Positions 24,050 to 35,579 of a DNA stretch of 64,000 bases are shown one piece after another. A program made the position numbers and the translations under genes. This stretch comes from Serpula lacrymans var. lacrymans S7.9 (taxonomy: Eukaryota > Basidiomycota > Agaricomycetes > Boletales > Serpulaceae). How positions within the stretch are numbered: position 1 is the stretch's first letter; each line of letters starts with the position of its first letter. Below the pieces are notes generated by a model that was not told the origin of the DNA, made no database searches, and saw only the letters and a program-made list of their open reading frames with translations. Where the stretch lies: the NCBI RefSeq assembly GCF_000218685.1, contig NW_006763297.1:2414912-2478911 (forward strand), given 5' to 3'.

Positions 24050-24503
24050 TTTTGAGATTGGATTTGGGGTCAAGGGTCTGGTTATGTTTTGGGCTCCTGA
24101 CACAGAGTCGAGGTGCGTGTTTAGGACATGCAGAAGCACATGCCACACTTGTTTAGGATCTACGGAAGATGGCGACCATTATAGATACCGGCAATCATAC
24201 CACGCTACCGCCTGCCCTTAATCTCCTCAGGTCACGCGACCATCCCCATCGACGCGACAGCACCTTGATCTCTTTCCACAACATCGATCATCAACGTAAC
24301 AAGATAAGACCATGCTGGCTGATCTCAACATTCTCAGACTTGGAGGCTAGTCTTAATCCAACAGTAACTCAAGTTAGAAGAAGCATTCATTCAAGATTCA
24401 AGCCAACATCGTATATTAGAGCATTCCTAATGAGCGTGCCAGCCAGATCCAAAACTTCAACCATACTCCAATAACAGCCAGGAAAGGTGCAAGCAGCCCC
24501 ATC
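24050..24503. other. Intergenic, no gene seen
   Basis: Spacer holding the promoter of the minus-strand MYND gene and the 3' end of the next gene. A 101-codon plus-strand frame at 24169 has no motif and is not supported. Confidence 0.45.
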
Positions 24504-25229
24504 CTAATGGTGGCAAATGGGGTGATGGGGATGACAGGGCGCGTGATCTAATAAAGATAGCATTTAGTCCTAATGCGCATCAAGAAGTAGCATCATACTC
24601 ACCGATGACAAGGCGCAGAGGAGCCTCCTCAGCAAGACCATCACCAATTGTAAGCAGCTCTTCAAGACGGAAATGCTCCTCGATTCTCCTCCCACATGAC
24701 GTCTGCCAGTATACCAAGGACCTCACGTTCGCAGGTAGGAAACCATGCTTGAAAATGTGGTTGGTCAGGTGAGCCATTATCTCGAACTTCGTCTCGGGAG
24801 TGTCGAGCTTGACACGCTGCGTCACGACTGCTCCAGTGGTGTTACGAAGATACACATAGCTGAACCAAACAGCAGGAGGCGCGTCGGCTATAGGTTGATA
24901 ATTAACCCAAGTCGAAATCCTGAAACAACACATGAAAGTAGCCCACCTATGATCAGCCTCAAAGCCGTGTCGGGGCACTTCCCAACGCCTTGCTTCAACA
25001 GCTCTTCGATATCAAAGCTTCCCTTCACTTTCTGGCCATCACACTTCTCCCACCATGACAGCGACCTGTGCTTAGCTTCAACGAAGCCCTGGCGGAACAG
25101 GTGCTCCATGATATCCTCCAAGTCGCAGAGCTTCTGGTTTTGGAACTCAAGCTCGATGAGCTGAGCGGTGGCAGGTTTGTCACAGCGCGAGATTTGGTGG
25201 TAAGTCAACCAGAGTTCTGTGTGGGTCAT
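24504..25229 (-). CDS. Small protein built from two copies of one about 90-residue domain, function unknown
   Basis: Three exons: 24947..25229, 24603..24887 and 24504..24547, giving about 203 residues. Copy 1 has ELWLTYHQI, a LIELEF strand, DLEDIMEHLFRQGFVEAKHR, WWEKCDGQKVKGSFDIEELL and ALRLIIG. Copy 2 has VWFSYVYL, KFEIMAHLTNHIFKHGFLP, VYWQTSCGRRIEEHFRLEELL and PLRLVIG. In both copies the domain ends at an intron that splits the same Gly codon (G|GT), so the duplication was exon-based. If the last GTGAGT donor is not used, the protein ends at 24580 instead. I do not recognise the domain by name; the alternating strands and LRLIIG ending suggest a small ubiquitin-like alpha/beta fold. No targeting signal seen. 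Confidence 0.68.
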
Positions 25230-26060
25230 GGCGGTAATCTTGGCGGGAAGTGGGCGTAAAACAAAAAGATGTACGTTGATGGCTTGGAGTGGGAGCTGTG
25301 GAGGTGATGAGACCAGTACGTTGCGCAAAAGCCTCTTTTATACTGAGGTTGGCTGTCAGGGCCACGCATACTAGTCTGTGAAAGCGGAGCACGTTCGGGC
25401 GCGAGACACCGCGAGTTTTGCCGGGAGTGTAAATTTCCATTTTGTCTGTCTGTGGTTCAGGGTTTTCGAGCTTCTGGATCGTGGCATGCTCGGTCTCCTT
25501 GGAGAAATCACTCCGCGCTTTTATCGATCACGGCGGATTGCCAGCTCAGCACTGACTCCAACCGTCGCGACGCCTGGATGGGTCATTTTCCATGTTGACC
25601 CTCAGAGGCTCCCTGAGACTCGTTGGCAGAACAAGTGCGAGTAGCGTGCTAACTTATCAAGACTGTCGAAAACGCGATAGATACACGCAGATGCGCGCAT
25701 GGGAGCCAGGCCTTTCTTCCTGTCGTCCAATTTACAAGGAACTTTGTCCCTTGGTATACCATCTCACTTCAAAAATTCGAAGATTGAGCACATTGATTGA
25801 CACGTCTGAGTCTGGTCAACCCTAGGGGCGCTTGATACAAGGAGTACGACCACTACACTTGTGTTTGGATGCTCTGATTCGTCGACTTTGAAAACCAAGA
25901 GCGTTTGTCTTCGAAATTTTGGCGTTGAGTTGGTAATCACTCGTGCAACTGAGGTTGTGACGTGTCTGTTGTACGCTGCGGAAGAACTGACCGGGTACTT
26001 CGGTTCACCCGTCTCCGCGAACATGGGCCAGCGTTGGACAATAGCCTTGGTCCGTTTCGA
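25230..26060. other. Intergenic spacer next to the transposon island, no gene seen
   Basis: Contains the promoter of the minus-strand duplicated-domain gene. Several open frames on both strands (for example 25861..26265) carry no motif. The left boundary of the first Harbinger element lies somewhere near 26060-26170. Confidence 0.4.
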
Positions 26061-26874
26061 AGGGACCTCGCTTAAAGCGCTTAAGCCCCAGTCCAGCTTT
26101 CAGCTGGGCCACGTCATCTATCTTGAAAATAGCCGAAGAGCAGACCTGGAGATCACCGGACTGATATTTTGGTATATTCCTCAAAAAATTGAATTAAACA
26201 ACTCTGACTATAATCAGCGCTTCAACTTTATGTGCTGCAAGGCTGGGTGCCACCCCCTCAGTTAGCCTTCGCTCTTGTCCAGGTCATGGTGCACTCTGAC
26301 GATCCCAGCGATTTCATCACCACTGATACAAGCTGTCAGACAGCATCAGAACACACTCTCCAGAAACAAGGTAATCCCCCTAGACCTGCCCAGATCAACT
26401 GGACTAATTCTCGTACAGATAGACTGGTTGAGTGGCTGGAAAAGCACCCTAAACGCAGATATGTCCTCTTTTCAGATTCTACTGCTGTTGTGAAAGAAGA
26501 GAACCGAGAAGTGTCGAAGACTACCAAGTACACGAAAGCTTCATTGCATCGAAGGATAGCAAGACATGTTTTTAAACATGACTCTAGTGACAACCTCCGT
26601 ATTGCGGTTGATCATCATCGCAAACGATTTGGCGAAGCAGTCCAAAATCGTCTCACAACATAAGTACATATATTCTCTCTCCATGTATCTGCTCACGTCC
26701 TGTTAGCCTCAGCAAAACATACAAGGGACACTTGCGTGAATTAGGGTCAACTGGGAGCGGCCTTATATCAGGAGACCCGTCTGATGATCAATTCAATAGT
26801 CCCATTGGTATGTTTTTTTTGGTTTTATTTACAGGTTCTATGTACTGATTTGAAAAGAATGTGTTTGGGCAAAG

Positions 26875-27215
26875 TGTCACGATCGTACCCATCTGACTCA
26901 GCTTTCTTATCTAATCGAGAGATAGAGACTCTTGTTTCACCTTATCTAATCTCTCTCTGATCTAATCTTATCTAGTATCACGTGATCTATTAGTAATACA
27001 CATTACCAATCAGCCTCACTACATACACATGTTAGTTACCAATACGCTACGTCATACCTCCCCGTAGCCTCATGCTCTTTCCTATATAACTAGCACAATA
27101 TCCATGTACATACCCCAGTTGTAGATTTACTCTTTTATACTTGCTTGTCGAAACACTTGTTGAGATTTAAGTCCTACGCTGCTCGGGTCACCGGCATACA
27201 GCTAGGGTCTTTACA
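26875..27215. mobile_element. Solo LTR of a retrotransposon with 5-bp target duplication
   Basis: A 341-bp block starting TGTCAC and ending TTTACA is flanked by perfect direct repeats CAAAG (26870..26874 and 27216..27220). Removing the block and one CAAAG restores the coding sequence that aligns with the intact segment in H2 (WAKFRWWDSLNAFWK versus RGQFRWWDHLHAMWK), so the empty site is known. TATATAA-type boxes lie inside (near 27083). No internal retrotransposon region is present, as expected after LTR-LTR recombination. It shows no resemblance to the Copia LTR at 36.5 kb, so it comes from another family. Confidence 0.9.
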
Positions 27216-27479
27216 CAAAGTTCCGTTGGTGGGACAGCCTGAATGCATTCTGGAAGTCCTCTCCGAAGTATAATGCCAAACCGGCAACTGCTGTGCATGG
27301 TCAAGATCTTGCTACTCAGGCCACAGCAATCCTGTTCTCAATGAGAGGTGATGATGGGGCGATGGAACGTGGCATGAACCGCCACTTTCAAGAAGGAGGG
27401 TGGGACATGATGAACAACAATTCAGGTTATGGGGTTGACGGTAATCGGGTGGTGGCGACATATAGTAGGGATAACTACC

Positions 27480-27504
27480 AGCAGCAGCAGCAGCAGCAAC
27501 AGCA
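27480..27504 (+). repeat. CAG/CAA repeat (polyglutamine) in the H1 accessory gene
   Basis: A run of CAG codons with one CAA encodes about eight consecutive Gln. The H2 copy has a longer, imperfect Gln-rich repeat at the equivalent place (31867 onward). Confidence 0.8.
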
Positions 27505-28937
27505 CTACGATGTCCCTCAGCATGGGAGCACGTCTCAGCATATGTTTTCTAGGTCCAATCCGTCACTTTCTCATCCGCCGCCTATTCCCCAGCAGCCACA
27601 GCATGGCAGCAACATATGCCCCTACATGTCCTCCCTTTATTACAATCCTCGAGGCACTGATCCCATTACTTCTGACCCATCACTGTCCAGTCTCACCATC
27701 AACAGTAACGGCTCGGACAACTCAATTGGCTCTTGTCATGCTGTATCTTCTGTTCCGTCCATGGTATCAATCCCATCTATTTCCGGCCACATGTGCCAAT
27801 TGGAGCAACCGTGCACACCGATCTAATGCTCAGCCATTGAGGTGAGTGCAGCTCCTTTAGGTCATGGACAGTCGCCTATTCGGGGCCATTCACCTGCTCA
27901 CAGTGGGCCCGTCATCACCCCTAGATCTTCAACTCCTACCTCAACTCGATCAAAGCGCACACGTGAGGCTGTCGAACCAGACGAGTCTGAGCCGAAGAAG
28001 AAACCTGAGCTGAAGCAAGTGAAGGGTAAGAAGAAAGAGTCGGACACTGAACGCTTGAAGACATTAATAGAACCTGTTCTCAAGGAGGATAAAGATGAGA
28101 GGGTATCAGAGCGTACTTTGAAGCAGGCAAAATACATCCACAATATGGTTGTCAAGCAGGGTAAAAACATTATCACCGCAAAGGAAGCTGATGCTCAACA
28201 TCAAGCTGGCCTCCTTCAGCTGGCCAAGTTGCAGATATTCCGTGAAGGGAATGCTCAGCATACTCAGATAACCCTACAAGAGAATTCCCAGCGTACTCAG
28301 CTTGCTGTTGAGGACATGCAATTAAAGCGGTCCGCCCATGAACTTGAAGCACTGAAGATTCAGTACCGGATGGGTGTTACCAGGCCTATGAACATTCCTC
28401 AGATCTCACCCGAAGCGTCGCACTTCCCATCATCATCTGCATCTATTGACCCTGCCAGGGGTTCAACACTCTCCACGTCGGCTCCATTTGCTCCTGATGG
28501 TTTGGATCTTGAGTCCAACAACTCTGCTGGGGGCTCATTGCTCCTCATGTCGGCTCCATTTGTTCCTGAAAACCTGGACTTTGGCTCAAGTTCCAATACG
28601 GTAGTTTTTGGTATTGATGACCCCCATAGCCAGGCTATCAACAAGTACATTTCAGCTTTCGTTAGTGGTACTAGCGTCGAGAATGAGGAGTTATATGAAG
28701 GTGGGATTGGTGATGTCTGATGCTCGGCTGTTGGTTGGTTTTACTTGTCGGTTCTTTATGCCCTCATGGTCCCTATCATGTGTCCTCGTACTTTTAAGTT
28801 GCATATGTTGATATATTGAATACTTGTATGATGTTTTCATTGTTGTTGTATGTGCTTCTGTTGTTTTTCGTGATGGATAATGAATATATTGCTTTGTTGT
28901 TTTCGTTACAGGATATGATGTATTACCAGATGATACA

Positions 28938-30464
28938 TCAATACAAGTGACTGTTAAAGAGTGAATTAAAAAGACTTTGCCTAAGATCCTGATTCGGATT
29001 CTCAGGAATTTCTGACTCTAGCTCATCAGTATCCATGTCTATATCCATTCCTCCATTGTCCTGTGCTCCTTGCTGCCAATCACTAGGAATAGTAATAGTA
29101 TTCTCTGCCTGGTTGCCTTCAATGATAAGGTTGTGTAGAATGATACAGCAACGAATCCAGGCAACAGCAAACTCTAGTTTGTTTTCTGTGTTGATTTGTA
29201 TACATAGTTCTTTGAGGGACTGGAATTGTATCTTGAGAAGTCCAATTGCATATTCACAGCGTATACGGATGCATGATAAATGGTAGTTAAATTGAGATTG
29301 CCTTGTAGTGAGGCTACGACCTGGTGGCTGCTTGAATAGTGCTACACACCAAGATGTGATAGGGTATGCAGAATCTGCCCAGATCCATTCATCTTTGTTC
29401 AGAAAGTCTTAATGGTTTTGTGATGTCAGAGTGTCTTGGAAGGCAGAGGAATCATGAGTGCTTCCTATATGCCCTAGACCATAATCTATGATCTCGAGAT
29501 TATGGGGAAGAATAATAGCCTGGGGAAAGTTCAGATCACTTCCATAATTCAGAAGTAATATAAATTACCTGGCAATTCAAAGAGTAGTTGGATTTCCTAT
29601 CAAAGAATGTCTCTCCAAAGTGGCTTGGTTTTTGGAAGAGAGGAATGTTGGTACCGTCAACTGCCAAACACCCATTTCTCCATTCTGCACAAACTTGATT
29701 CTCCACCCACGTTTTGGCAGCATCCTTCTCCTCTCAAGTAGGGGGACCAACAACCTCATCATGCAATGAGAGGATAGCAATCATACACCGATTGGTGCTA
29801 TTCACCACTGTGCCAACAGAGAGACCTGCCCAGTCAGCAATATCAGCAGGTGTAAATCCATTTCCATAGTGGCCTAGACGGTTCAAAAACATGGAGAGTT
29901 GATGTTCAATAGGAGTTTGCAGTGTATTAGAACTATTGTGGAATATTGGGTGGTCACAGATCCTAGCTAAAATACCGTCAAAAGTTTCTGGTCGACATTG
30001 ATTAATATGTTGGAAACATGTTGGATTGTAAAGACGTGACCACTCCATAAGAGGGAATTGTGATAGACGAGGTGCTTGTGGGTATGTTGTAAATACTTTT
30101 GTATGTTGCACCTGGTCTTGCAAACGGAGACATTCTGTCTGTTATTAATATTTGTATTTGATGTGCCTTGGGATGTACAACTACTTCCGCCTGCTCGGCA
30201 GATGATGTACCTTCCATTTTTACAAGGTATTAATACCTACCATAATATATTTAGTCAGAGGGAGACAACTGACTTACCTGATATGGGAGAATCTGAACGG
30301 ACAAGAGAAAGCGGACTGCTTGGTGGTGACCCATCACGTGACCCATCTTCAGAATGGTCGGTGATGGTGACCGGCCTGTGGATTAGCTGCCGAAGGAGAT
30401 CCACAAATGTGGTGTCGAGTTCCTCGAGACAACGCTGACAGATAGTGGGCTGGTGGCGAGACAT
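28938..30464 (-). pseudogene. PIF/Harbinger DDE transposase of H1, with in-frame stop
   Basis: The chain starts MSRHQPTICQRCLEELD and has ARICDHPIFHN, the helix-turn-helix-like RLGHYGNGFTPADIADWAGL, then the DDE_4 core. The first Asp is in GCLAVDGTNIPLFQKPSHFG, the second in EWIWADSAYP, and Glu is in RIRCEYAIGLLK. Introns include one after YSLNCQ (acceptor CCCCAG near 29530). A TAA at 29409..29411 interrupts the frame between the first and second catalytic Asp, so a full enzyme cannot be made. The tail is acidic and the last codon is at 28938. The family is a cut-and-paste transposase with usual TWA/TTA-type targets. Confidence 0.82.
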
Positions 30465-30884
30465 GTTGGCATTCCGAGGTGCGTTTGGCTTGTCCATATA
30501 TAGCTTACAACTCATGGTTTTCATGTTCAGCTTCGTGGTATACTCATTTTTTTGGTACAGCATTTCTATTTAATTTACACATTTGCCGTTGGTTAGGTGT
30601 GGTCACCAAGATGACAACTTTTGGTTACTTGCTTCCCCCCCTCCTAGAAATGGACCTTGAACGGGGCTAATAGCTCTGTTCAGAGCATCCTTGCTTAGCT
30701 ACAGACTGTTTTCGCGTAGCTGCTGTACAGGCCACGTCATCGCTACCCGAATGGCCTTACCTCAAACCCTAGGGTAGTTTTGTGGATAGAAATCCAAAAA
30801 ATATTTGTCGCAAACCCAAATTTGCGGAGGCGGATACTCAAGGGAAAGCTAGTATATTGAAGTGCCAATTCAATCCCTTAATCG

Positions 30885-33101
30885 ATGGGGACGCCCCTCC
30901 ATACTGATGACCCACTAGCAGCCCTGCTTCTAACCTTGAGGTTCCTCATGTTGTCCCACAGCATTGACGACATCTCTGACAACGACAATCAGAGCCAACA
31001 ACTGTCTGGTGAAGGCCACAGCATTGCTAGGACTCTTACAAGTTGCAAGACAGGATCAGTGCAGACTCTTGCATCCCAAGGCAATCCCCCGGCTCCATCT
31101 CACATTACTTGGTCAAACAAATGTACTGATCACATAATAGATTGGCTTGAGAAACATCCTGTGCAACGTCAAATGCTTTTTTCTGATTCGTTATCTGTAG
31201 CTAGGGGAGAAAACTGGCCAGTTGTGAGGAACACCAAGAGTGTCAGGGTCCCGATCGTCAGAAGAATTGCTCGACATGTCTTCAAGAACGACTCAAAGGA
31301 AGAATTTCGTATTGCAGTTGACCATCACCGCAAGCAATTTGGAGAATCAGTGCAATCAAGACTCAACAGTACATATTTATATATTATTTTTAACAGACAT
31401 AATGATATCAACATGATGAATACTTTTGAAGCCTCGGGAAAAAGTATAAGGAGTGTGTGCACAGCTTGTCAGGTACAGGTGCTGGATTGTCTGCTGAAGA
31501 GTTGGCTTCGTCGGGTTTTACCAACCCTATTGGTGAGTTTTGAATCAGTTGGGATTTCAGAATGGAAGCATATAAATATCTACATTTAGAGAAAGTGCGT
31601 GGGCAATTCAGATGGTGGGATCATCTCCATGCAATGTGGAAGTCATTGCCAAAGTATACATCTCAACCCGAGTTGTCCCTGCCTGGTCAAAATCTTGAAA
31701 GTAGTGCTATGTTATTGCTGTTTGGTGCAAATGCAGGTCAGGATCCCATGAACAACGGCGACTTCCAGAGCAATGGTGACTGGAGCCTCATGGAATATGA
31801 GGACAGTAGTTTAGTTCACGTCACAACACAGCATGCATCACCCTATGCCTCAGTAGCAGTTCACTAGTCAGCAGCAGCAATATTCGACCCTCCCTCAGCA
31901 GCAGTTCACTGGTCAGCAACAATATACTGGTCAGCCGCAGTTTACCGGCCAGCAACAATATGCTGGAGTTAGCACTCAGTCTTCTGGCGGGAACCATGTA
32001 TATAGGAATCTGCTACCCTTTTCCACCCATCCCTCGTTTTCTACTGCATCGTTTGACAGTTTCAACTCCTCAACTCCTTCTGTACACTCACTTTCCTCAC
32101 TCAATTGGCCTCGCATTCTTGCACCAACCCCCAGTACACCAGCCACAATGGCTTCACAATCTGATCATTCGCTTGTGACAGGACCATCCACTACTTCGGT
32201 TCTTACGTCGCCATCCGCCACATCTCTTCCTGGCACGAGGTCTGTTACCGCTATTCACCGGCAGAGTCTCCAAGCGAGCACCAATGCAATCCGGGGCTCT
32301 CAAGGTGCTTCCTCGAGTCAGATGCCTGTGCGAGGTGAAGATGAATCCCCGGGTCAGACACCTTCACGAGCATCCAAAAAAGGCAAAGGGAAACGGGCGC
32401 GTGTTGATGAGGCACCAAACAACCCAGCAGATGATGTATCGCGCACTCGCCCCTCCGAAGCTGATCAGATGGAAGATTTCATGCAGCCAATCATTCAGTC
32501 TGCAAAAGAGCAAGAGGCTGCAGCATTGGAGGTCAAGCGGCTGAAACTAGTTCATGGAAGCGAAGTCATACAGTACAAGAGTCTCAAAGTGCAATCTAAG
32601 ATAGACGGGACGAAGAAACAAGAACAGATTGAGATTGCTAAGTTGCAGGTGGAGCAGGACCTGAAGATGGAGGAGATGAGGCTGAATACACACAAGATGG
32701 AGAACGACGCAAAGAACGACATGGAGATGAGGAAATTTGAGTTGTTGGCACTTCTGGGCGTATTTGGAAACCAAGGCGGAAACCAACAACTTAACATGTT
32801 ACATGGCCTGCTAGGATCCTCGGTCCATCTTCCCTCTCCCCCTGAGTTTGCTCCCTTGCAGACTGCAGACATATCTGGGGTTGCGCCGTCATCACCTTCA
32901 GGTTTCACTGATATGCAGAGCCTCTTGCAGACCCTAACTCCCTCTGCTGACATGAATTATGATGATGCTGATATGCCTAGTCAGTACGCATCCACCTCAT
33001 CCGGCCATCATCATCATCTGTCAGCCCAAACACCATCCATTTTTCAAGGGGACTATCACAGTGGGGACACTATTTATGATGAGAACAATGTTATTGCATA
33101 A
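30885..33101 (+). pseudogene. Harbinger accessory (Myb/trihelix-like) gene of H2, frame broken
   Basis: The first part has the same DNA-binding-like domain as H1 (TDHIIDWLEKHPVQRQMLFSD, RRIARHVFKNDS, RIAVDHHRKQFGESVQSR), then the QFRWWDHLHAMWKSLPKY segment without the LTR. The frame ends at a TAG (31865..31867) just before a Gln-rich repeat that continues in another frame. The distal part (32148..33101) has a Ser/Thr-rich stretch, a basic patch (SKKGKGKRARVDE) and a long coiled coil rich in Lys, Glu and Gln, ending with a His cluster (GHHHHLS). The frame break between the two halves suggests decay. Confidence 0.68.
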
Positions 33102-33203
33102 CTTTCTGCTTGCGTGTAGATATGTCCATGTTGTTTTACCAATGTCTAGTGTTATATGTATGCTTACAATGTATGAATGAATGGTTATGCTGTGTTCTCT
33201 GAT

Positions 33204-34740
33204 TTATCTATATAAGTGGCTAGCAAAAAGAGCGGCTGAAAGGGTGTCTCTAAGGTTCTCTGATGTGGCATCTATTTCAAGGTCCTCCTCCTGGTCCGAT
33301 TCTTCCAAGTCCCCATCAGTTGACCCTTCTAAGATATCATTTAGTTCTCTCCGCCAGTCCCTGTCTATCCTACTTTTATTTCCCTCTATTTCTATGATCA
33401 TATTGTGAAGAATGAAGCAACACCAAATCCAGAGTTTGGTGTAACTGAATCGGTGAACTGAGCTGACTTGAATTCGGAGTTCCTTCAGTGACTGTAAGCG
33501 AATTTTCAGAAGTCCGATTGCATGCTCAGACCGAATGCAGACATGGGATAGGTGACAATTGAAGTGCCGCTGTCAGCGCATCAGAGCCCCATTAGGTGGC
33601 TGCTTGAAGGGTGGGACACATGTGGCTGAAAGTGGATAAGCTGAGTCAGCCCAAATCCACTCCCCTGGTCCCAAAAACAATTCTGGTTGCGTTCTCAGGC
33701 CAGTGTCGAGAAATGCTGAAGCATTGTGGGTACTACCCGTGTGACCAACACAATAATCAACAATTTTCAGATTATGTGGGAGAGTCACAACCTATATTTA
33801 TTACATATAAAAATCAGAACATGAAAAACAGTTTCTATCAAATAAGATTACCTGTGCATTAATGGAATAATTAGACTTCCTATCATAGAAAGTCTCTCCA
33901 TAATGGCTAGGTTTTTGAAATAAATTGAAGGTCGTCCCATCTATGGACAAATACCCATTTTGCCAAGCAGGACAGACCTGTTTCTTGACCCAACATTTAG
34001 TGTCTTCTTTTTCAGCGGGAGTTGGTGCCTTAATGACATCATCATGGAGGGAGATGATCGCAATCATGCACCGCTTTGTGCATAACTCAACGCCTCCCAC
34101 GGAAACACCAGACCAATCGGCAATGTCAGCCACTGAAGTCCTGTTGCCATAATGGCCTAATCGGGTAAGGAATATGGCCAATTGGACCTCAACCGGAATT
34201 TGCTCATTATTTAGTGGTAAATAAGGTGGTCGCGTACTCGGGCAAGTATTGCGTCAAAAGTGGAGGGATATACCCTCAATTGATGTCGGGTCTGATTGTG
34301 GTTTCTGGACCATGCCAGTAAATTAAATTGGGGTTCATGTGGTGCAGGTGGGTGCACTGTGAAAACGCGTGTTTTCTGAATTTGCTGACATAAGTGGCGG
34401 TATTTAGTAATCACCAGCCTAATATGGCTAATCTTAGCGCGTCCAATACGCAGCTCTGATGGGATCCTGCTTGATATAGAAGATACCGACATCGATACAC
34501 TATGATTACCTGTGCTGTCAGAACTAGCGGAGCTGATGCTCTGATCAGATGGTGAGGCTGAAGAGTGGATAGAGAGGTTGTCCTTGTCGTCATCATCATC
34601 ATCATCGCTGACAGTGCGACGACAATGGATTAGTTGGTGATAATAAAACTAAGTGAAACTACAATAGATGTTAGTTTAAGGTGATCTCTAATAAATGTAA
34701 TGTAACATACCTCAGCCGCTGCCCGATGTCATGCACCAAA
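33204..34740 (-). pseudogene. PIF/Harbinger DDE transposase of H2, with in-frame stop
   Basis: The N-terminal exon holds a run of six Asp; its intron contains an 83-bp segment shared with the Copia element. Then come AILARVRDHL, RLGHYGNRTSVADIADWSGV, first Asp in GYLSIDGTTFNLFQKPSHYG, second in EWIWADSAYP and Glu in CIRSEHAIGLLK. A TGA at 33573..33575 breaks the frame between the second Asp and the Glu, where H1 has a sense codon. It is readily explained by a CGA-to-TGA change. The exact start is uncertain. Downstream of the stop the frame remains open to an acidic tail at 33204. Confidence 0.78.
34641..34723. repeat. 83-bp segment shared with 41354..41436 (one mismatch)
   Basis: Covers the end of the first visible exon and the beginning of the first intron of the H2 transposase. 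The second copy lies between the 5' LTR and the internal region of the Copia element, in the same orientation. Confidence 0.88.
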
Positions 34741-34841
34741 GTTGATTGGTAGCATAGACAGGTGTCAATAACGAAGCGAATATTCAAAATACTTGCCTTT
34801 GCGCCACACAGGCACAGTGCCACGTGGAATAGTAATTAATA

Positions 34842-35579
34842 TTGCCTTTTTCGAACTTGTGGCTGATCAGCACCACCTCTATTAGGCAATCCAGTCACGC
34901 TCACCTTTGCTTTTCCATCCGGTACTTTCCGCATTTCGGCATTTCGGCAAATTTTCGCGTCGCCACTGGCTACAGATTGCATTGCGCCCTCGCTTTTGTT
35001 GTTTCCCTTACTCCCCTTCCTTTGCCTAGCCCCACCATGGGCCCCTTCCTCTCCTTTTTATTCTCACCTGACGGTCGTTTCTGGGTCCCCATTCTAATCC
35101 ACTTTTTCGTCACCTCCACCCTCCTCCTCCTCATTTTATTTGCACCCCCACCATTTCTGATGTCACCACTTCCTATCCGCTTCCGTCGCCGATCCGTTGA
35201 CTACCACGTGCCACTGCTGATATCAGCAAAGCCCCGGCGGCCGGTTCAAATAGGGCAACAGGTCCATCTTTATGATGTCGATCTACCATCATATACTATC
35301 AAAACATTGGTCGCTTGTCTTGCCTGGTTGGAGCGCGGGTGGGTAGTTTTTGAGCTGGAGAAGGTTCATCCCCTTGCGTCGCCCATGTTCATCGCTGTCC
35401 CATTCACTTGGGTACACTTATCTTTTGTCCATTGTCTTCGCTACAGCTACACCTACCACACACTGCCTGGGACTCACTTGTTCCAAATTGGAACTACTCC
35501 TCTCCCTCCCTCGTTTGATCAGGTGGTCCAACACAACCAGTCCATTGGTAAGGCCATGGAACTGTCGGATTTGGACTAG
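34842..35579 (+). CDS. Orphan open frame of 245 codons next to H2, uncertain
   Basis: Unbroken frame with a possible membrane helix (ILIHFFVTSTLLLLILF) about residue 85-105 and no other motif I recognise. It has no introns, unlike almost all host genes in the window, and lies between two transposons, so it may be element-derived or chance. The start at 34842 is the first Met; a second, at 35038 (MGPFLSFLF), precedes the hydrophobic segment. Confidence 0.25.
   Translation: MPFSNLWLISTTSIRQSSHAHLCFSIRYFPHFGISANFRVATGYRLHCALAFVVSLTPLPLPSPTMGPFLSFLFSPDGRFWVPILIHFFVTSTLLLLILFAPPPFLMSPLPIRFRRRSVDYHVPLLISAKPRRPVQIGQQVHLYDVDLPSYTIKTLVACLAWLERGWVVFELEKVHPLASPMFIAVPFTWVHLSFVHCLRYSYTYHTLPGTHLFQIGTTPLPPSFDQVVQHNQSIGKAMELSDLD

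Larger units (their letters stand above)
26286..28720 (+). pseudogene. Harbinger accessory (Myb/trihelix-like) gene of H1, interrupted by a solo LTR
   Basis: The N-terminal part matches the H2 copy closely: TDRLVEWLEKHPKRRYVLFSD and RIARHVFKHDS, IAVDHHRKRFGEAVQ. This helical, basic domain is the DNA-binding partner typical of PIF/Harbinger elements. After an intron, the conserved KFRWWDSLNAFWKSSPKYN segment is split by a 341-bp LTR (26875..27215). The distal part has a polyglutamine run (27480 onward), a basic NLS-like stretch (SKRTREAVEPDESEPKKKPE) and a coiled-coil region up to the stop at 28720. In known elements this protein helps bring the transposase to the nucleus and to the ends; here it should be inactive. 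Confidence 0.75.
26060..30600. mobile_element. PIF/Harbinger-type DNA transposon, copy H1 (boundaries approximate)
   Basis: Two-gene element: a plus-strand accessory protein (26286..28720) and a minus-strand DDE transposase (28938..30464), tail to tail. The same layout recurs in copy H2 directly to the right. Both left ends share GGCCACGTCATC-type sequence (near 26110 and 30730). I could not find convincing terminal inverted repeats or a 3-bp target duplication, so the ends are estimates. Both genes are damaged. Confidence 0.7.
30650..34830. mobile_element. PIF/Harbinger-type DNA transposon, copy H2 (boundaries approximate)
   Basis: Same gene order and orientation as H1: accessory gene + (30885..33101) and transposase - (33204..about 34740). 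Protein similarity between H1 and H2 is clear but far from identical, so they are separate insertions or an old duplication, not a recent tandem copy. Terminal repeats were not resolved by eye. Confidence 0.7.

Noticed and set aside
24169..24474. Plus-strand frame of 101 codons
   Set aside because: No recognisable domain and it overlaps the expected promoter of the MYND gene.
34590..34606. CAT/GAT triplet run
   Set aside because: Encodes the Asp run in the H2 transposase; an ordinary codon-repeat microsatellite.
35241..35262. tRNA B-box-like GGTTCAAAT
   Set aside because: No A-box at the right distance and no cloverleaf can be drawn around it.
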